In this document: positions 17,578 through 32,500 of the stretch, in pieces | Numbering within the stretch: the first letter of the stretch is position 1 | How the letters are laid out: every line of letters begins with the position of its first letter | Origin: Citrobacter tructae | GTDB taxonomy: Bacteria > Pseudomonadota > Gammaproteobacteria > Enterobacterales > Enterobacteriaceae | Direction: 5' to 3' | Assembly: GCF_004684345.1 (NCBI RefSeq) | Contig: NZ_CP038469.1 | Coordinates: 744,001 to 808,000, forward strand | DNA: 64,000 nt | Position numbers and translations under genes: made by a program | Notes under the pieces: generated by a model | Told to the model about the DNA's origin: nothing | The model's input: only the letters and a program-made list of their open reading frames with translations | Databases searched by the model: none

Positions 17578-20500
17578 ATGATGAATAAAGTATTTAAAAT
17601 TGTCTGGAATGCTGGCCTCCAGTGCTGGGTGGTTGTCTCTGAGATTGCAAAATCCCATGGTAAAACGAAAAGCGAACGTCGCCTGGCCAAAAGAGCCGGG
17701 AAGGCGGCCATGGGGGTATTGGGGGGCATGGCGTTGCTGAGTGCGGCCAATGCTTCCACATTAATCTGGTCACCGACAGGACAAAGTTCTGGTGGGAGTG
17801 GTACCTGGGATACGTCCAGCAGCGCCTGGTATAACGGTACCATTACAATGCCGTGGAACAACGCCGCAGGTGACAGCGCCTGGTTTGGTGCCCCGGGTGG
17901 CACCGTCACGCTTGCAGGGCTGATCCGAGTACAGGATTTGAGCTTCACCACCGATGGCTATATCCTCACTGGTGGGACGCTGGATACCTTTTCATCACAG
18001 TCTTTAGTGAATGTAAGCAGCGGCGCAACAGCAACGATTGACTCTCTTATTAGCGGCAGCGGAATGCTGGCGTTAACCGGTGGCGGCAAGCTGACCCTGA
18101 CCGGTGCCAACACCTATGCCGGCGGAACGTCTGTTTCAGGTGGCAGTGTACTGGAAGTTTCCAGCGACAATAACCTCGGCGCGGCTGCCGGGGTTCTGAC
18201 ATTGGGTAACCCGTCAACCATGGGCACGTTGAACATCACGGGCGCCTTTAACGGAACCCGCAATGTGACCCTTAATCTGGGGGGCGGTAACATCAATGTC
18301 TCCCCCGGTGTGACCGCGACTTTTAATGGTGTGGTCTCGGGTAGTGGCGCGCTGAATCTGACGGGCACTGGCACAACGGTGCTGAATGGCGCAAACACCT
18401 GGACGGGTACGACGACCATTGGCAGCGGTGGCACTCTGCAGGTAGGAACTGGCGGTACCACGGGAACACTGGGTACGGGGGCGACGGTCAACAACGGCGT
18501 GTTAGCCTTTAACCGCAGCAATGCCTATACCTACGGTGGCGCGATTTCAGGGACTGGCTCACTGCAAAATATTGGCAGCGGGACCACCACCCTGAGCGGG
18601 GCTAATACCTTCACCGGTGGGGTGCTTGTTTCAGCAGGCAAACTGGTGTTGACGAATGCCAACAACAGCGTCAGTGGTTCGACGATTGCCTCTGGCGCCA
18701 CGTTGGAACTGAATGGTGGGGCGAGTTCAATCTCGGGTAACATCGCAAACAACGGTGCGTTGATCTTTAGTCGGGGTGCTGCCTATACGTTTGCCGGTAT
18801 CATCTCGGGAACCGGTACTGTCAACCAGAATGCAGGCAACTGGATTACGCTTACCGGAGCAAACACTTACAGTGGCGGTACGTTTATCGGTGGCAACGGT
18901 GGGATCATTGTCAATAATGACAACAACCTCGGCGCTGCGTCAGGTAGCATCACGTTCAATAACGGGACGGGTTACTTTCAGGCTCCCTCAGCATTCGCGA
19001 CGTCGCGCACCATTACCGTCAACAGTGGTGCGACCGGTTTCTTTAGTTCTTCAAGTGGAACCATTACGTTAGCCTCTCCGATTGTTGGTGCTGGCAGCTT
19101 TGGTGTAAATGGCGGCACGGTGATCCTCACCGGGACCAACAACACCTATAGCGGCACGACAAACATCAATGGTGGCACCTTACAAATAAACGATGAGAGT
19201 AACCTGAGCAGTAACGCGGCGGGTGGAATAACCTATACCGGTGGCGGTTTTTTGCGTGTGATGTCGAGTGGTGCGCTGACACGCAATATAGCTATGAATG
19301 CTAATGGTAACTTCGATGCTTACAATGGCTCGGTTATCACTTTAAATGGCACCGTATCTGGTGGCGGCAGGCTCTATTTCTATGGCGGAGGAACGCCTGG
19401 CGGTACAGTGCTGCTGACCGGTAATAATACCCATACCGGCGGAATCGGCTTCTGGACCGGAAGTCGGGTCGTTGTCGCGAGCGACAGTAATATGGGGGCG
19501 GCAACGGGGCTCCTGCAGTTTAACGGCGGTACGCTTGCCACTACGGCCACCTTTGCCTCAGGGCGCGCGGTCGATCTCAATGGTGCTGGTGCCATTGATG
19601 TTGCGTCAGCTACCACGTTGACCATGAATGGTGTGGTTTCAGGCGGCGGAAGATTGACCAAGGCGAATACAGGAACGCTGGTCTTAAGTGGCGCAAACAC
19701 CTGGACCGGTGGGACCACGATTAGCGGCGGTACATTGCAGATTGGCAACGGCGGGACATCAGGTTCGTTTGGAACCGGGAACGTGACCAACAACGGCACC
19801 CTCGCATTTAACCGCAGTGACATTAACTCGTATAACAACGTCATTTCCGGCACAGGTGCGGTAGTACAGTCTGGCAATGGCTCCACAACGCTTTCGGCAA
19901 ATAACACGTATACCGGTGCAACGACTGTTTCAGCGGGGACACTGTACGTCAACGGCAACCAGTCCTCGGCGACCGGGCTGACGACGGTATCCTCTGGGGC
20001 AACGTTGGGCGGGAACGGCACCATCGGCGGCAGCGTCACGGTGGCCGATGGCGGTACCTTAACGCCGGGAGCTTCCGCGGATGCTACCGGCACGCTCACG
20101 ATCAGAGGCAATCTGGCACTCTCCTCAGGTGCCGTTCTCAATTACAACCTCGGTCAGGCCGGCACGGTGGGCGGGTCGCTTAATGACCTGACCGTGGTGA
20201 ATGGCAACCTGACGCTGGCGGGAACCCTCAACGTGACCACCTCGACGGGAGGCACCTTTGATGCAGGTGTCTACCGCATTATCAGTTATGCCGGATCGCT
20301 GACCAACAACGGGATGGTGCTGGGGTCGCTGCCCGCGGGCGCGAATGCAACGCTGCAGACCTCCGTCGCCGGTCAGGTTAACCTGATCAATAACTATGCC
20401 GGTACCATCTTCTGGGACGGCGCGACGGGTCATGACAACAGTATTATTGATGGCGGGTCGGGTATCTGGAATACCGGTGTCGGTGCGAACAGCAACTGGA

Positions 20501-23500
20501 CGGACGGTTCAGGTGTTGCAAATGGCGCGTACAGCACCAATTTTGCGGTATTCCAGGGTTCGCCGGGTACGGTCACTGTCGATAATAGCCAGGGGCAGGT
20601 TGCGGTTACCGGTATGCAGTTCATGGCGGATGGCTACCGAATCAGTGGTGATTCAATTGAACTGAACGAAACCACAGCAGGCAGTGGGTTTAGTACGCTC
20701 AGGGTCGGCGACGGAACTGCCGTCGGGAGTGGCTACACCGCAACCATCGACGCTATTCTGGGGGGCTTTACCGGGCTTTCCAAAACGGATCTGGGCACGT
20801 TGATTCTGACCGGTGCCAATACCTACACGGGCGGCACTAACATTTCCGGCGGTACGCTGCAACTCGGCGACGGCACCACCAATGGTTCCGTCCTGGGGAA
20901 TATCGCGAATGCCGGCACGCTGGCGCTTAAGCCTGCCAGTGGCACTTCAATGGCCGTATCCGGTGTCGTCTCCGGGTCTGGGTCGCTGAAGATGATCGGC
21001 ACCGGTACTGCTGTGCTGACCGGGACAAACACTTACACGGGCGGCACCACGATTTCATCCGGTACCCTGCAAATTGGCGACGGCACCACCAATGGTACAT
21101 TGCCAGGTAATGTGGTGAACAACGCTGCGCTGGTGTTTATGCCGAAAACGGCGACGACCCTCAATTATGGCGGCGTTATCTCCGGCACCGGTACTGTGAC
21201 GCAAAACGGCCCGGGTACCGCGGTGTTTACGGGTGCCAATACCTATACCGGCGGCACCATAATCTCTTCGGGTGTGCTGCAGCTGGGTGACGGGACGAGC
21301 AATAACGATGGCTCGATCGCCGGTAGTGTGACCAACAATGGCACACTGGCCTTCAGGTTTAATGGCAGCAAGACCGTCTCAAACGTGATTTCCGGCAGCG
21401 GAAATGTGTCGCAGCTGTCAGGCACCACTACTCTCAGTGGGGTGAATACCTATACTGGTGGCACGACGCTGAATGGAGGCCTTTTATTTGTATCTAATGA
21501 TAACAATCTCGGGGATATCTCCGGCAGACTGACTTTTAATGGCGGTATTTTACAAACGACCGGCAACATTGCTCGCGATATTGTGATTACCGCTAACGGG
21601 GGAAGAGTTTACAACACCAATGGGAGTACCCTCAGCGGCAATATTTCCGGGACAGGGGCACTTGAGTTCCAGAGCGGAACAACCTACATAACGGGGAATA
21701 ATACCAGCAGTGGTGGGATTATCCTGAGCGAGTATGGAACGGTTGTCATTAACTCTGCCAATGCGGTGGGCACAGGTAAAATAACCGGTCGTTCTCAAGA
21801 TGCTGTTTATGGTGGTGGTGGGAATCTCCGAACGACGGCAACAATGACCTTGGCTAATGACGTCGATTTTGGCTTTACTTCGTTTTACGGCAGCGGTAGT
21901 CAGCAGTCTGTAGGTTTTATCACGGATGCCGGAACGACATTGACCATGACGGGTAACTTCAACTGGGTTGGTGGTTACAGACCGGCGAACGGTATCTCTA
22001 AGAGTGGTGCTGGCACAATGGTATTAGCCAATGCCAGTTTTCAGGACGGAGGTTATCCAGTCCGGGTTTACGCGGGAACGTTGATTGTCGGTGACGGAGG
22101 AACGCGCGGTACGGTTGGCGCCGCATCTGTGCAAATATCCAGTGGTGCAGCATTAAAGTTCAATCGAAGTAATACCTATGTCTATAGCGGCTCGATGAGT
22201 GGAGCAGGATCATTTGAGCAGATAGGCAGCGGTACCTTGGTATTGACGGGTGACAATACACAGACTGGAGGCTCAACCATTACATCCGGTACCGTGCAAC
22301 TGGGCAACGGCGGTAACTCTGGGTGGATTTCCGGTAATATCACCAACAACGGTACGCTGGCGTTTAACCGCAGCGATAACGTGACATGGTCAAACCTTAT
22401 CTCCGGCACGGGCTCCCTGAGTAAGTTAGGGACAAATACGCTGACGCTGACTGGGACCCAGGCCTATACCGGTGGCACCACAATCAATGCAGGTATCTTA
22501 CAACTGGGTGATGGCACGACCGATGGTTCCATTATCGGAAACGTCAACATGGCAGGGGGCGCACTGGCATTTAACGCCAGCAACGGCTCTATGACCGATC
22601 AAAACGCCCTCATTTCGGGTGCGGGTGGTGTCACAAAACTGGGTTTAGGCACGACCATTCTGAAAGGGGCGAACACCTATACCGGCGCCACCACGGTGTC
22701 GGCGGGCACGCTGTATATTGATGGTAATCAGTCGGCTGCAACCGGGGCGACAACCGTTGCGAACGGCGCAACGCTGGGCGGTACCGGGACTATCGGCGGC
22801 AATGTCACTATTGCGAACGGTGCGACTCTGATGCCAGGGAGTGAAAACGGTACCGGCGGCACGCTGACCATCAATGGCAACCTGGCGCTCAATGATCTTT
22901 CAATCCTGAATTACCAGTTCGGTAAAGTGAATGGCGTAGCGGAAAATACCCGTACTGACGTCAACGGTAACCTGACGCTGGATGGACGCCTGAATGTCTC
23001 TACTCCGGCTGGCGGAACCTTCTCAGCCGGTGTCTATCGCGTCTTTAACTACAACGGTACATTGACCAACAATGGCCTGGTGTTGGGGACGGTTCCTGCG
23101 GGGACAACGCTTGCCCTGCAAAGTACTGTACCTGGTCAGGTGAACCTGATTAACAGTACCGGACAACTGCTGGCCTTCTGGGACGGCATGAACTCGGCTA
23201 ACTATAACCAGGGGAGCGGAGAAGGTGGCACAGGAACCTGGCGTTTGCTGGGGCAGACATCCTGGGCCGACGTTTCTGGGTCAAGTAACTCGGCCTACGG
23301 CAATAGATCCTTTGCGGTATTTGGCGGTACGGCGGGTACTGTTACTGTCGATAACGCGTTTGGTCAGGTTGAGACCTCGGGAATGCAGTTTACGACCACT
23401 GGCTATGTGCTTAATGGCGGTGTTATCGCTTTAGTGAACTCCCCGGTGGATGGCAGTACGCCTGAGCTGCGTGTGGGTGATGGATCGGATGCCAGCAGAA

Positions 23501-26500
23501 ATATGACTGCGACGATCGCTTCCGTCCTGCAGGGGGCGACTTCTGTCACCAAGACCGATCTGGGGACACTGGTACTGACAGGGAACAACACCTGGACCGG
23601 CGGAACGCGAGTCAACGGCGGCGTGCTGCAGGTCTCAAGCGATGCTAACCTGGGGGCAACCTCCGGGGCGCTTAGCTTTGACGGCGGTACGCTGGCAACG
23701 ACAACCAGTTTCAACACGGCCCGTACAACCACACTCAATACGGGTGGCGGCACCCTGGATACGGCAGCCGGTACGACGCTGACAATGAGCGGTATTATTG
23801 GCGGTACGGGTTCTCTCACCAAGACAAATAGCGGAACACTGCTGCTTACCGGAACCAACACCTGGACCGGTGGCACAGCAATTAACGGCGGCATTGTGCA
23901 GGTATCAGCCGATGCGAATCTGGGTGCAGCGACAGGACCGCTCAGTTTTGACGGCGGTACGCTGGCGACCACGACCAGTTTCAACACGGGCCGGGCAACC
24001 ACCCTTAATGCGGGTGGTGGTACCCTTGATACTGCAGCCGGTACGACCTTAACAATGAGCGGCGTGGTGAGTGGCAGCGGCGCGCTGACTAAGACCAATA
24101 CCGGTACGCTTACGTTGACGAACAGCAATACCTGGAGCGGTGGCACCACCATCTCGGGGGGCTCGCTGCAACTGGGTAATGGCGGCACCGGCGGCTCCCT
24201 CACCGGAAATGTGACCAACAATGGCACGCTGGCCTTTAACCGCAGCGACACATCAACCTTGGCCGGGGTGATATCTGGCAGCGGCGTAGTGAACCAGATC
24301 GGCACAGGTAAAACGATCCTGAGCGGCATCAACACGTACAGCGGTGGTACCACTATCTCTGCAGGCACCCTGGTGGCGCAGAATGGCGCAGCGCTGGGCA
24401 CCGGGGCGGTGGCCAACAACGCGGCTCTGCAGCTGGATTTTGCGGCGGATGGCACGCTGGCGAATGTGCTGAGTGGTAACGGAGCGCTGACCAAGACCGG
24501 CAGCGGTATCGCCACCCTGACCGCTACGGGTTCGGCTCAGGGGGCGGTGACGGTCAGCGGCGGTACGCTGGCCTTCGGTCAGAGCGGTGCCTTTAACGCC
24601 GCCAGCATGAATGTCGCGAGTGGCGGGGCTATCACGGTCAATCCGATCTCAAATATCGTGCTGAGTGGAGCCTATACTCAGTCGGCGGGTGCCACATTCA
24701 ATGGTGTCGCCGATACACAAGCTAAAACGGCAGTGACTGCGGCGACGGCCAGTCTGAATGGCACACTGAACATCACTGGCTTTGGGATTGCGGCGCCGGT
24801 GACGGCCAGCGGGCTCACCGGTACACAATACACCGTTGTCCACACTACCAATGGCATCACCGGCGACTTCAGCAGCGTGAACCTCAACGGTGCGGCGAGC
24901 ACCGTGGACTACCTGCGTCTGGCAGGCCGCGTCAGCGGCAACGACTATAACGTGGGCTACGGGCTGAGCTGGCTGGAAGGTCAGGCGTACGGCACCGGCA
25001 GCTTCACGCTGGCCGGGGCTTCCGATGTCTTTAACGTGGACGTGGCGCTGGGCAACCAGGCGGCGGGCACCTACACCAGCGGCTGGGACGGCAAAACGCT
25101 GACCAAGGCCGGGGCGGGTAGCCTGACGCTGTCGTCGGTCAACACCTACACCGGCGACACGCTGGTGAACGGCGGCACGCTGAAAGCCGGGATCGCTAAT
25201 GCCTTTGCGCAGAGCGCGAAAGTGACAGTGGCATCCGGTGCGACGCTGGATCTGAACAACTTCGACCAGACGGCGCGTAACCTGTCGGGTGCAGGTAACA
25301 TGACGCTGGGCAGCGCGATGCTGACGGAGAATGCGGTCAGTGATTCGACCTTCAGCGGGACGCTGAGCGGAACGGGCGGGCTGACCAAAACTGGCAGCGG
25401 CGTCTTTACGCTGAGCGGCAGCAATACGTACAGCGGCGGTACCACCATCTCTGTCGGTACCCTGGTGGCGCAGAACGGCGCGGCGCTGGGTTCCGGCGCG
25501 GTGACCAACAACGCTGCCCTGCAGCTGGATTTTGCGGCGAACGGCACGCTGGCGAATGTGCTGAGCGGCAGCGGAACGCTGACCAAAACCGGCAGCGGCA
25601 CCACCACCCTGACCGGCGCGGGATCGACGCAGGGCGCGGTAACGGTCAGCGGCGGTACGCTGGCCTTCGGTCAGAGCGGCGCGTTCAATGCGGCGAGCCT
25701 GACCACGGCAGCCGGTGCCGGCACCCAGGTGGCGGCAACCAGCAATCTGATGCTGGGCGGGGCGCTGACCCAGGCGGCGGGCTCGACGCTGACGGTGGCA
25801 AAAGGTACCCAGCCGGCGGTCACTGCCCGGACGGCGAACCTGGACGGCACGCTGAGCCTGAGCGGTTACGGCACGGCCGCCCCGGCCAGCGCCAGCGGGA
25901 TAGCCGGTACCCAGTACACAGTCATTCACACCACCAATGGTATCAGCGGTGACTTCAGCAGCGTGAACCTTAACGGTGCGGCGAGCGCGGTGGACTACCT
26001 GCGTCTGGCGGGTCGCGTCAGCGGCAACGACTACAACGTGGGCTACGGGCTGAGCTGGCTGGAAGGTCAGGCGTACGGCACCGGCAGCTTCACGCTGGCG
26101 AATGCCAGTGATGCTTTCAACGTGGACGTGGCGCTGGGCGACCAGGCGGCAGGTACTTATGCCAGCGGCTGGGACGGCAAAACGCTGACCAAGGCCGGGG
26201 CGGGTACCCTGACGCTGTCGTCGGTCAATACCTACACCGGCGACACGCTGGTGAACGGCGGCACGCTGAAAGCCGGGATCGCCAATGCCTTTGCGCAGAG
26301 CGCGAACGTGGCGGTGGCATCCGGTGCGACGCTGGAACTGAACAACTTCAACCAGACGGCACATAACCTGTCAGGCGCAGGTAACGTGACGCTGGGCAGC
26401 GCGATGCTGACGGAGAATGCGGTCAGCGACACCACTTTCAGCGGTACGCTGAGCGGAACGGGCGGGCTGACCAAAACCGGCAGCGGCGTCTTTACCCTGA

Positions 26501-29500
26501 GCGGCAACAACACATACAGCGGTGGTACCACTGTTTCCGCCGGCACGCTGGTGGCGAAGAACGGCGCGGCGCTGGGCACCGGCGCGGTGGCCAACAACGC
26601 GGCCCTGCAGCTGGACTTTGCGGCGAACGGCACGCTGGCGAATGTGCTGAGCGGCAGCGGTTCGCTGACCAAAACCGGCAGCGGCACCACCACCCTGACC
26701 GGCGCGGGTTCGACGCAGGGCGCGGTAACGGTCAGCGGCGGTACGCTGGCCTTCGGTCAGAGCGGCGCGTTCAATGCGGCCAGCCTGACCACGGCAGCCG
26801 GTGCCGGTACCCAGGTGGCGGCAACCAGTAATCTGATGCTGAGCGGGGCGCTGACCCAGGCGGCAGGCTCGACGCTGACGGTGGCAAAAGGCACCCAGCC
26901 TGCTGTTACCGCTCAGACGGCGAACCTTAATGGCACGCTGAGCCTGAGCGGCTACGGCACGGCCGCCCCGGCCAGCGCCAGCGGAATAGCCGGTACCCAG
27001 TACACGGTCATTCACACCACTAATGGCATCAGCGGCGACTTCAGCAGCGTGAACCTCAACGGTGCGGCGAGCACCGTGGACTACCTGCGTCTGGCAGGCC
27101 GCGTCAGCGGCAACGACTATAACGTGGGCTACGGGCTGAGCTGGCTGGAAGGTCAGGCGTACGGCACCGGCAGCTTCACGCTGGCCGGGGCTTCCGATGT
27201 CTTTAACGTGGACGTGGCGCTGGGCAACCAGGCGGCGGGCACCTACACCAGCGGCTGGGACGGCAAAACGCTGACCAAGGCCGGGGCGGGTAGCCTGACG
27301 CTGTCGTCGGTCAACACCTACACCGGCGACACGCTGGTGAACGGCGGCACGCTGAAAGCCGGGATCGCTAATGCCTTTGCGCAGAGCGCGAAAGTGACAG
27401 TGGCATCCGGTGCGACGCTGGATCTGAACAACTTCGACCAGACGGCGCGTAACCTGTCGGGTGCAGGTAACATGACGCTGGGCAGCGCGATGCTGACGGA
27501 GAATGCGGTCAGTGATTCGACCTTCAGCGGGACGCTGAGCGGAACGGGCGGGCTGACCAAAACTGGCAGCGGCGTCTTTACGCTGAGCGGCAGCAATACG
27601 TACAGCGGCGGTACCACCATCTCTGCCGGTACCCTGGTGGCGCAGAACGGCGCGGCGCTGGGTTCCGGCGCGGTGACCAACAACGCTGCCCTGCAGCTGG
27701 ACTTTGCGGCGAACGGCACGTTGGCTAATGTGCTGAGCGGCAGCGGTTCGCTGACCAAAACCGGCAGCGGCACCACCACCCTGACCGGCGCGGGATCGAC
27801 TCAGGGCGCGGTAACGGTCAGCGGCGGTACGCTGGCCTTCGGTCAGAGCGGCGCGTTCAATGCGGCGAGCCTGACCACGGCAGCCGGTGCCGGCACCCAG
27901 GTGGCGGCAACCAGCAATCTGATGCTGGGCGGGGCGCTGACCCAGGCGGCGGGCTCGACGCTGACGGTGGCAAAAGGTACCCAGCCGGCGGTCACTGCCC
28001 GGACGGCGAACCTGGACGGCACGCTGAGCCTGAGCGGTTACGGCACGGCCGCCCCGGCCAGCGCCAGCGGGATAGCCGGTACCCAGTACACAGTCATTCA
28101 CACCACCAATGGTATCAGCGGTGACTTCAGCAGCGTGAACCTTAACGGTGCGGCGAGCGCGGTGGACTACCTGCGTCTGGCGGGTCGCGTCAGCGGCAAC
28201 GACTACAACGTGGGCTACGGGCTGAGCTGGCTGGAAGGTCAGGCGTACGGCACCGGCAGCTTCACGCTGGCCGGGGCTTCCGATGTCTTCAACGTGGACG
28301 TGGCGCTGGGCGACCAGGCGGCAGGTACTTATGCCAGCGGCTGGGACGGCAAAACGCTGACCAAGGCCGGGGCGGGCACCCTGACGCTGTCGTCGGTCAA
28401 CACCTACACCGGCGACACGCTGGTGAACGGCGGCACGCTGAAAGCCGGGATCGCCAATGCCTTTGCGCAGAGCGCAAACGTGGCGGTGGCATCCGGCGCG
28501 ACGCTGGATCTGAATAACTTCAACCAGACGGCACATAATCTGTCAGGGGCAGGAAACGTGACTCTGGGCAGCGCGATGCTGACGGAGAATGCGGTCAGCG
28601 ACACCACTTTCAGCGGTACGCTGAGCGGGACGGGCGGGCTGACCAAAACCGGCAGCGGCGTCTTTACCCTGAGCGGCAACAACACATACAGCGGCGGTAC
28701 CACTGTTTCCGCCGGTACGTTGCAACTGGGTGACGGAGGCACGAGTGGCGCCATCACGGGTAACGTGACCAACAATGGCACGCTGGCCTTTAACCGCAGT
28801 GATGCGACGACGTTCGCTGGCGTGATTTCAGGCAGCGGCCATGTCACGCAGGTGGGTACTGGTAAAACCATTTTCACTGGCACCCATACCTACAGCGGCG
28901 GCACGACGGTTTCAGCCGGTACCCTGCAACTGGGTAATGGCGGGACGACCGGCAGCGTACAGGGGGGGATTGATATTGCTTCCGGTGCGACGCTGGCGGT
29001 GGACTGGGGTGCAGATTACACGGTGAACAACACGCTGACCGGCAGTGGTCTGGTGGCGATCAAGGCAGCCGGTAATGACGTTAATTTTGCCTCAGCGGCA
29101 ACGGGCGCAGGCTTTAACGGTGTCGTTGACCTGCAAAATGCAGCGTTCAGTCTCGGTGGTGTGAACACCGGCGCGCTGGCGGCGGCGACTCTGCGCCTTG
29201 GCAGCGGCAGTGTGACCACGGTGGCGGACGGTACGCAGTCCATTGGCGGACTGGCCTTTGACGGGGGTAAAGCGATTTTCAATGCCACGGTACCGGCGCA
29301 GATCGATGCCACCAGTCTGGTGCGGGCGAATCTGCTGGATGCGAGCGGTGCTGGCGTTGTGCAGGCGACATTACCGGTACCTTACGTGTTGCCGATGCCT
29401 GTGCCATCAACGGAACTGTCGCTGCTTGAGCAGGACGATGTGAATCTGGGCACCCGTCTGGTCGCCGCCAGTACGGCGGTGGGTAGCGCAGGTGCGCTGG

Positions 29501-32500
29501 AATTGCAGGATCAGAACGGCAATGTTATCAGCGCCTCCCAGCAGATCGATGTCCAGCAGGGCGGGAACCTGGTGGCGCTCGGAACCTACGATTATCGTCT
29601 GACGACGGGCACGCTCCAGGACGGGCTGTATGTCTCTTACGGGCTGAAACAGCTGGATCTGCAGGCCGGTCAGACCCTGACGCTGGCACAAAACAGCGGA
29701 GCCACTGGCTTGTCAGCAGATATGTCGGCGAAGCTCACTGGCAGCGGTAACCTGCGGGTTGATGCGGGTACGGGCGTACTGTCTTTGTCCAACACAACCA
29801 ACAACTTTACCGGCGACACAACGGTGGCGACCGGAACGCTGCAGGCCGGTGCCCGCGATGTGATTGCGACTTCCGCGAACGTGACGGTGAACGCTGGCGC
29901 AACGCTGGATACCCACGGTTACCACCAGTCACTGACCAACCTGACAGGTGCAGGTACGGTGACCAACGGTACGACAACGGCGACAACGCTGACACTGAAA
30001 GACACGGCCACGAGCGTCTTTGCGGGAACCCTCACCGGCGCGCAACTGGTGCTGGTACAGGCAAGCGGTACGCAGATCCTGACGGGAAGCAACACATACG
30101 GCGGTGGTACGGCGATCAACCCGGCTGCGACGCTGCAACTGGGTAATGGCGGTACCAGCGGCTCCATCACCGGGAATGTGACCAACAATGGCACGCTGGC
30201 CTTTAACCGCAGCGATACGGCGACCTTTAGCGGCGTGATTTCCGGTATCGGGATGGTGAATCAGATGGGCACGGGCAGAACCATACTGACCGGCGCCAAC
30301 AGCTACAGTGGCGGCACGACGATCTCCGCCGGAACGCTGCAACTGGGTAATGGCGGGACCAGCGGTTCCCTCACCGGAAATGTGACCAACAATGGCACGC
30401 TGGCCTTCAACCGTAGCGATACATTAACCCTGGCTGGGGTGATATCAGGCAGCGGTGTGGTGAATCAGATCGGTACAGGTAAAACGATCCTGAACGGCAC
30501 CAACACGTACAGCGGTGGTACCAGCATCTCTGCCGGTACTCTGGTGGCGCAGAACGGCGCGGCGCTGGGTACCGGAGCGGTGGCGAACAATGCTGCTCTG
30601 CAGCTGGACTTTGCGGCGAACGGCACGTTGGCTAATGTGCTGAGCGGCAGCGGTTCGCTGACCAAAACCGGCAGCGGCACCACCACCCTGACCGGCGCGG
30701 GATCGACTCAGGGCGCGGTAACGGTCAGCGGCGGTACGCTGGCCTTCGGTCAGAGCGGCGCGTTCAATGCGGCGAGCCTGACCACGGCAGCCGGTGCCGG
30801 CACCCAGGTGGCGGCAACCAGCAATCTGATGCTGGGCGGGGCGCTGACCCAGGCGGCGGGCTCGACGCTGACGGTGGCAAAAGGTACCCAGCCGGCGGTC
30901 ACTGCCCGGACGGCGAACCTGGACGGCACGCTGAGCCTGAGCGGTTACGGCACGGCCGCCCCGGCCAGCGCCAGCGGGATAGCCGGTACCCAGTACACAG
31001 TCATTCACACCACCAATGGTATCAGCGGTGACTTCAGCAGCGTGAACCTTAACGGTGCGGCGAGCGCGGTGGACTACCTGCGTCTGGCGGGTCGCGTCAG
31101 CGGCAACGACTACAACGTGGGCTACGGGCTGAGCTGGCTGGAAGGTCAGGCGTACGGCACCGGCAGCTTCACGCTGGCCGGGGCTTCCGATGTCTTCAAC
31201 GTGGACGTGGCGCTGGGCGACCAGGCGGCAGGTACTTATGCCAGCGGCTGGGACGGCAAAACGCTGACCAAGGCCGGGGCGGGCACCCTGACGCTGTCGT
31301 CGGTCAACACCTACACCGGCGACACGCTGGTGAACGGCGGCACGCTGAAAGCCGGGATCGCCAATGCCTTTGCGCAGAGCGCAAACGTGGCGGTGGCATC
31401 CGGCGCGACGCTGGATCTGAATAACTTCAACCAGACGGCACATAATCTGTCAGGGGCAGGAAACGTGACTCTGGGCAGCGCGATGCTGACGGAGAATGCG
31501 GTCAGCGACACCACTTTCAGCGGTACGCTGAGCGGGACGGGCGGGCTGACCAAAACCGGCAGCGGCGTCTTTACCCTGAGCGGCAACAACACATACAGCG
31601 GCGGTACCACTGTTTCCGCCGGTACGTTGCAACTGGGTGACGGAGGCACGAGTGGCGCCATCACGGGTAACGTGACCAACAATGGCACGCTGGCCTTTAA
31701 CCGCAGTGATGCGACGATGTTTGCTGGCGTGATCGCAGGCAGCGGCCGCGTCACGCAGGTGGGAACGGGAACGACACTGTTTACCGGTGCCCATACCTAC
31801 AGCGGCGGCACGACGGTTTCTGCCGGTACTCTGCAACTGGGGAATGGCGGAACGACCGGCAGCGTACAGGGGGTGATTGATATTGCTTCCGGTGCGACGC
31901 TGGCGGTGGACTGGGGTGCGGATTACACGGTGAACAACACGCTGACCGGCAGTGGTCTGGTGGCAATCAAGGCAGCCGGTAATGACGTCAACTTTGCCTC
32001 AGCGGCAACGGGCGCAGGCTTTAACGGTGTCGTTGATCTGCAGAACGCCACGTTCACCCTTGGTGGTGTGAACACCGGCGCGCTGGCGGCGGCGACTCTG
32101 CGCCTTGGAAGCGGCAGCGTCACCACGGTGGCGGACGGTACGCAGTCTATTGGTAGTCTGGTCTTTAACAGCGGTAAAGCCATTTTCAATGCCACGGTAC
32201 CGGCGCAGGTTGATGCCACCAGTCTGGTGCAGGCGAATCTGCTGGATACTAGCGGCACGGGTACCGTACAGGTCACATTACCGACGCCTTATGTGTTGCC
32301 GACGCCGGCACCTTCGACGGATCTGTCGCTGCTTGAGCAGGACGATGTGAATCTGGGTACCCGTCTGGTCGCGGCCAGTACGGCGATTGGTAGCGCAGGT
32401 GCGCTGGAATTGCAGGATCAGAACGGTAATGCCATCACGGCGGCGCAGCAGATTAATATCCAGCAGGGCGGGAACCTGGTGGCGCTCGGAACCTACGATT

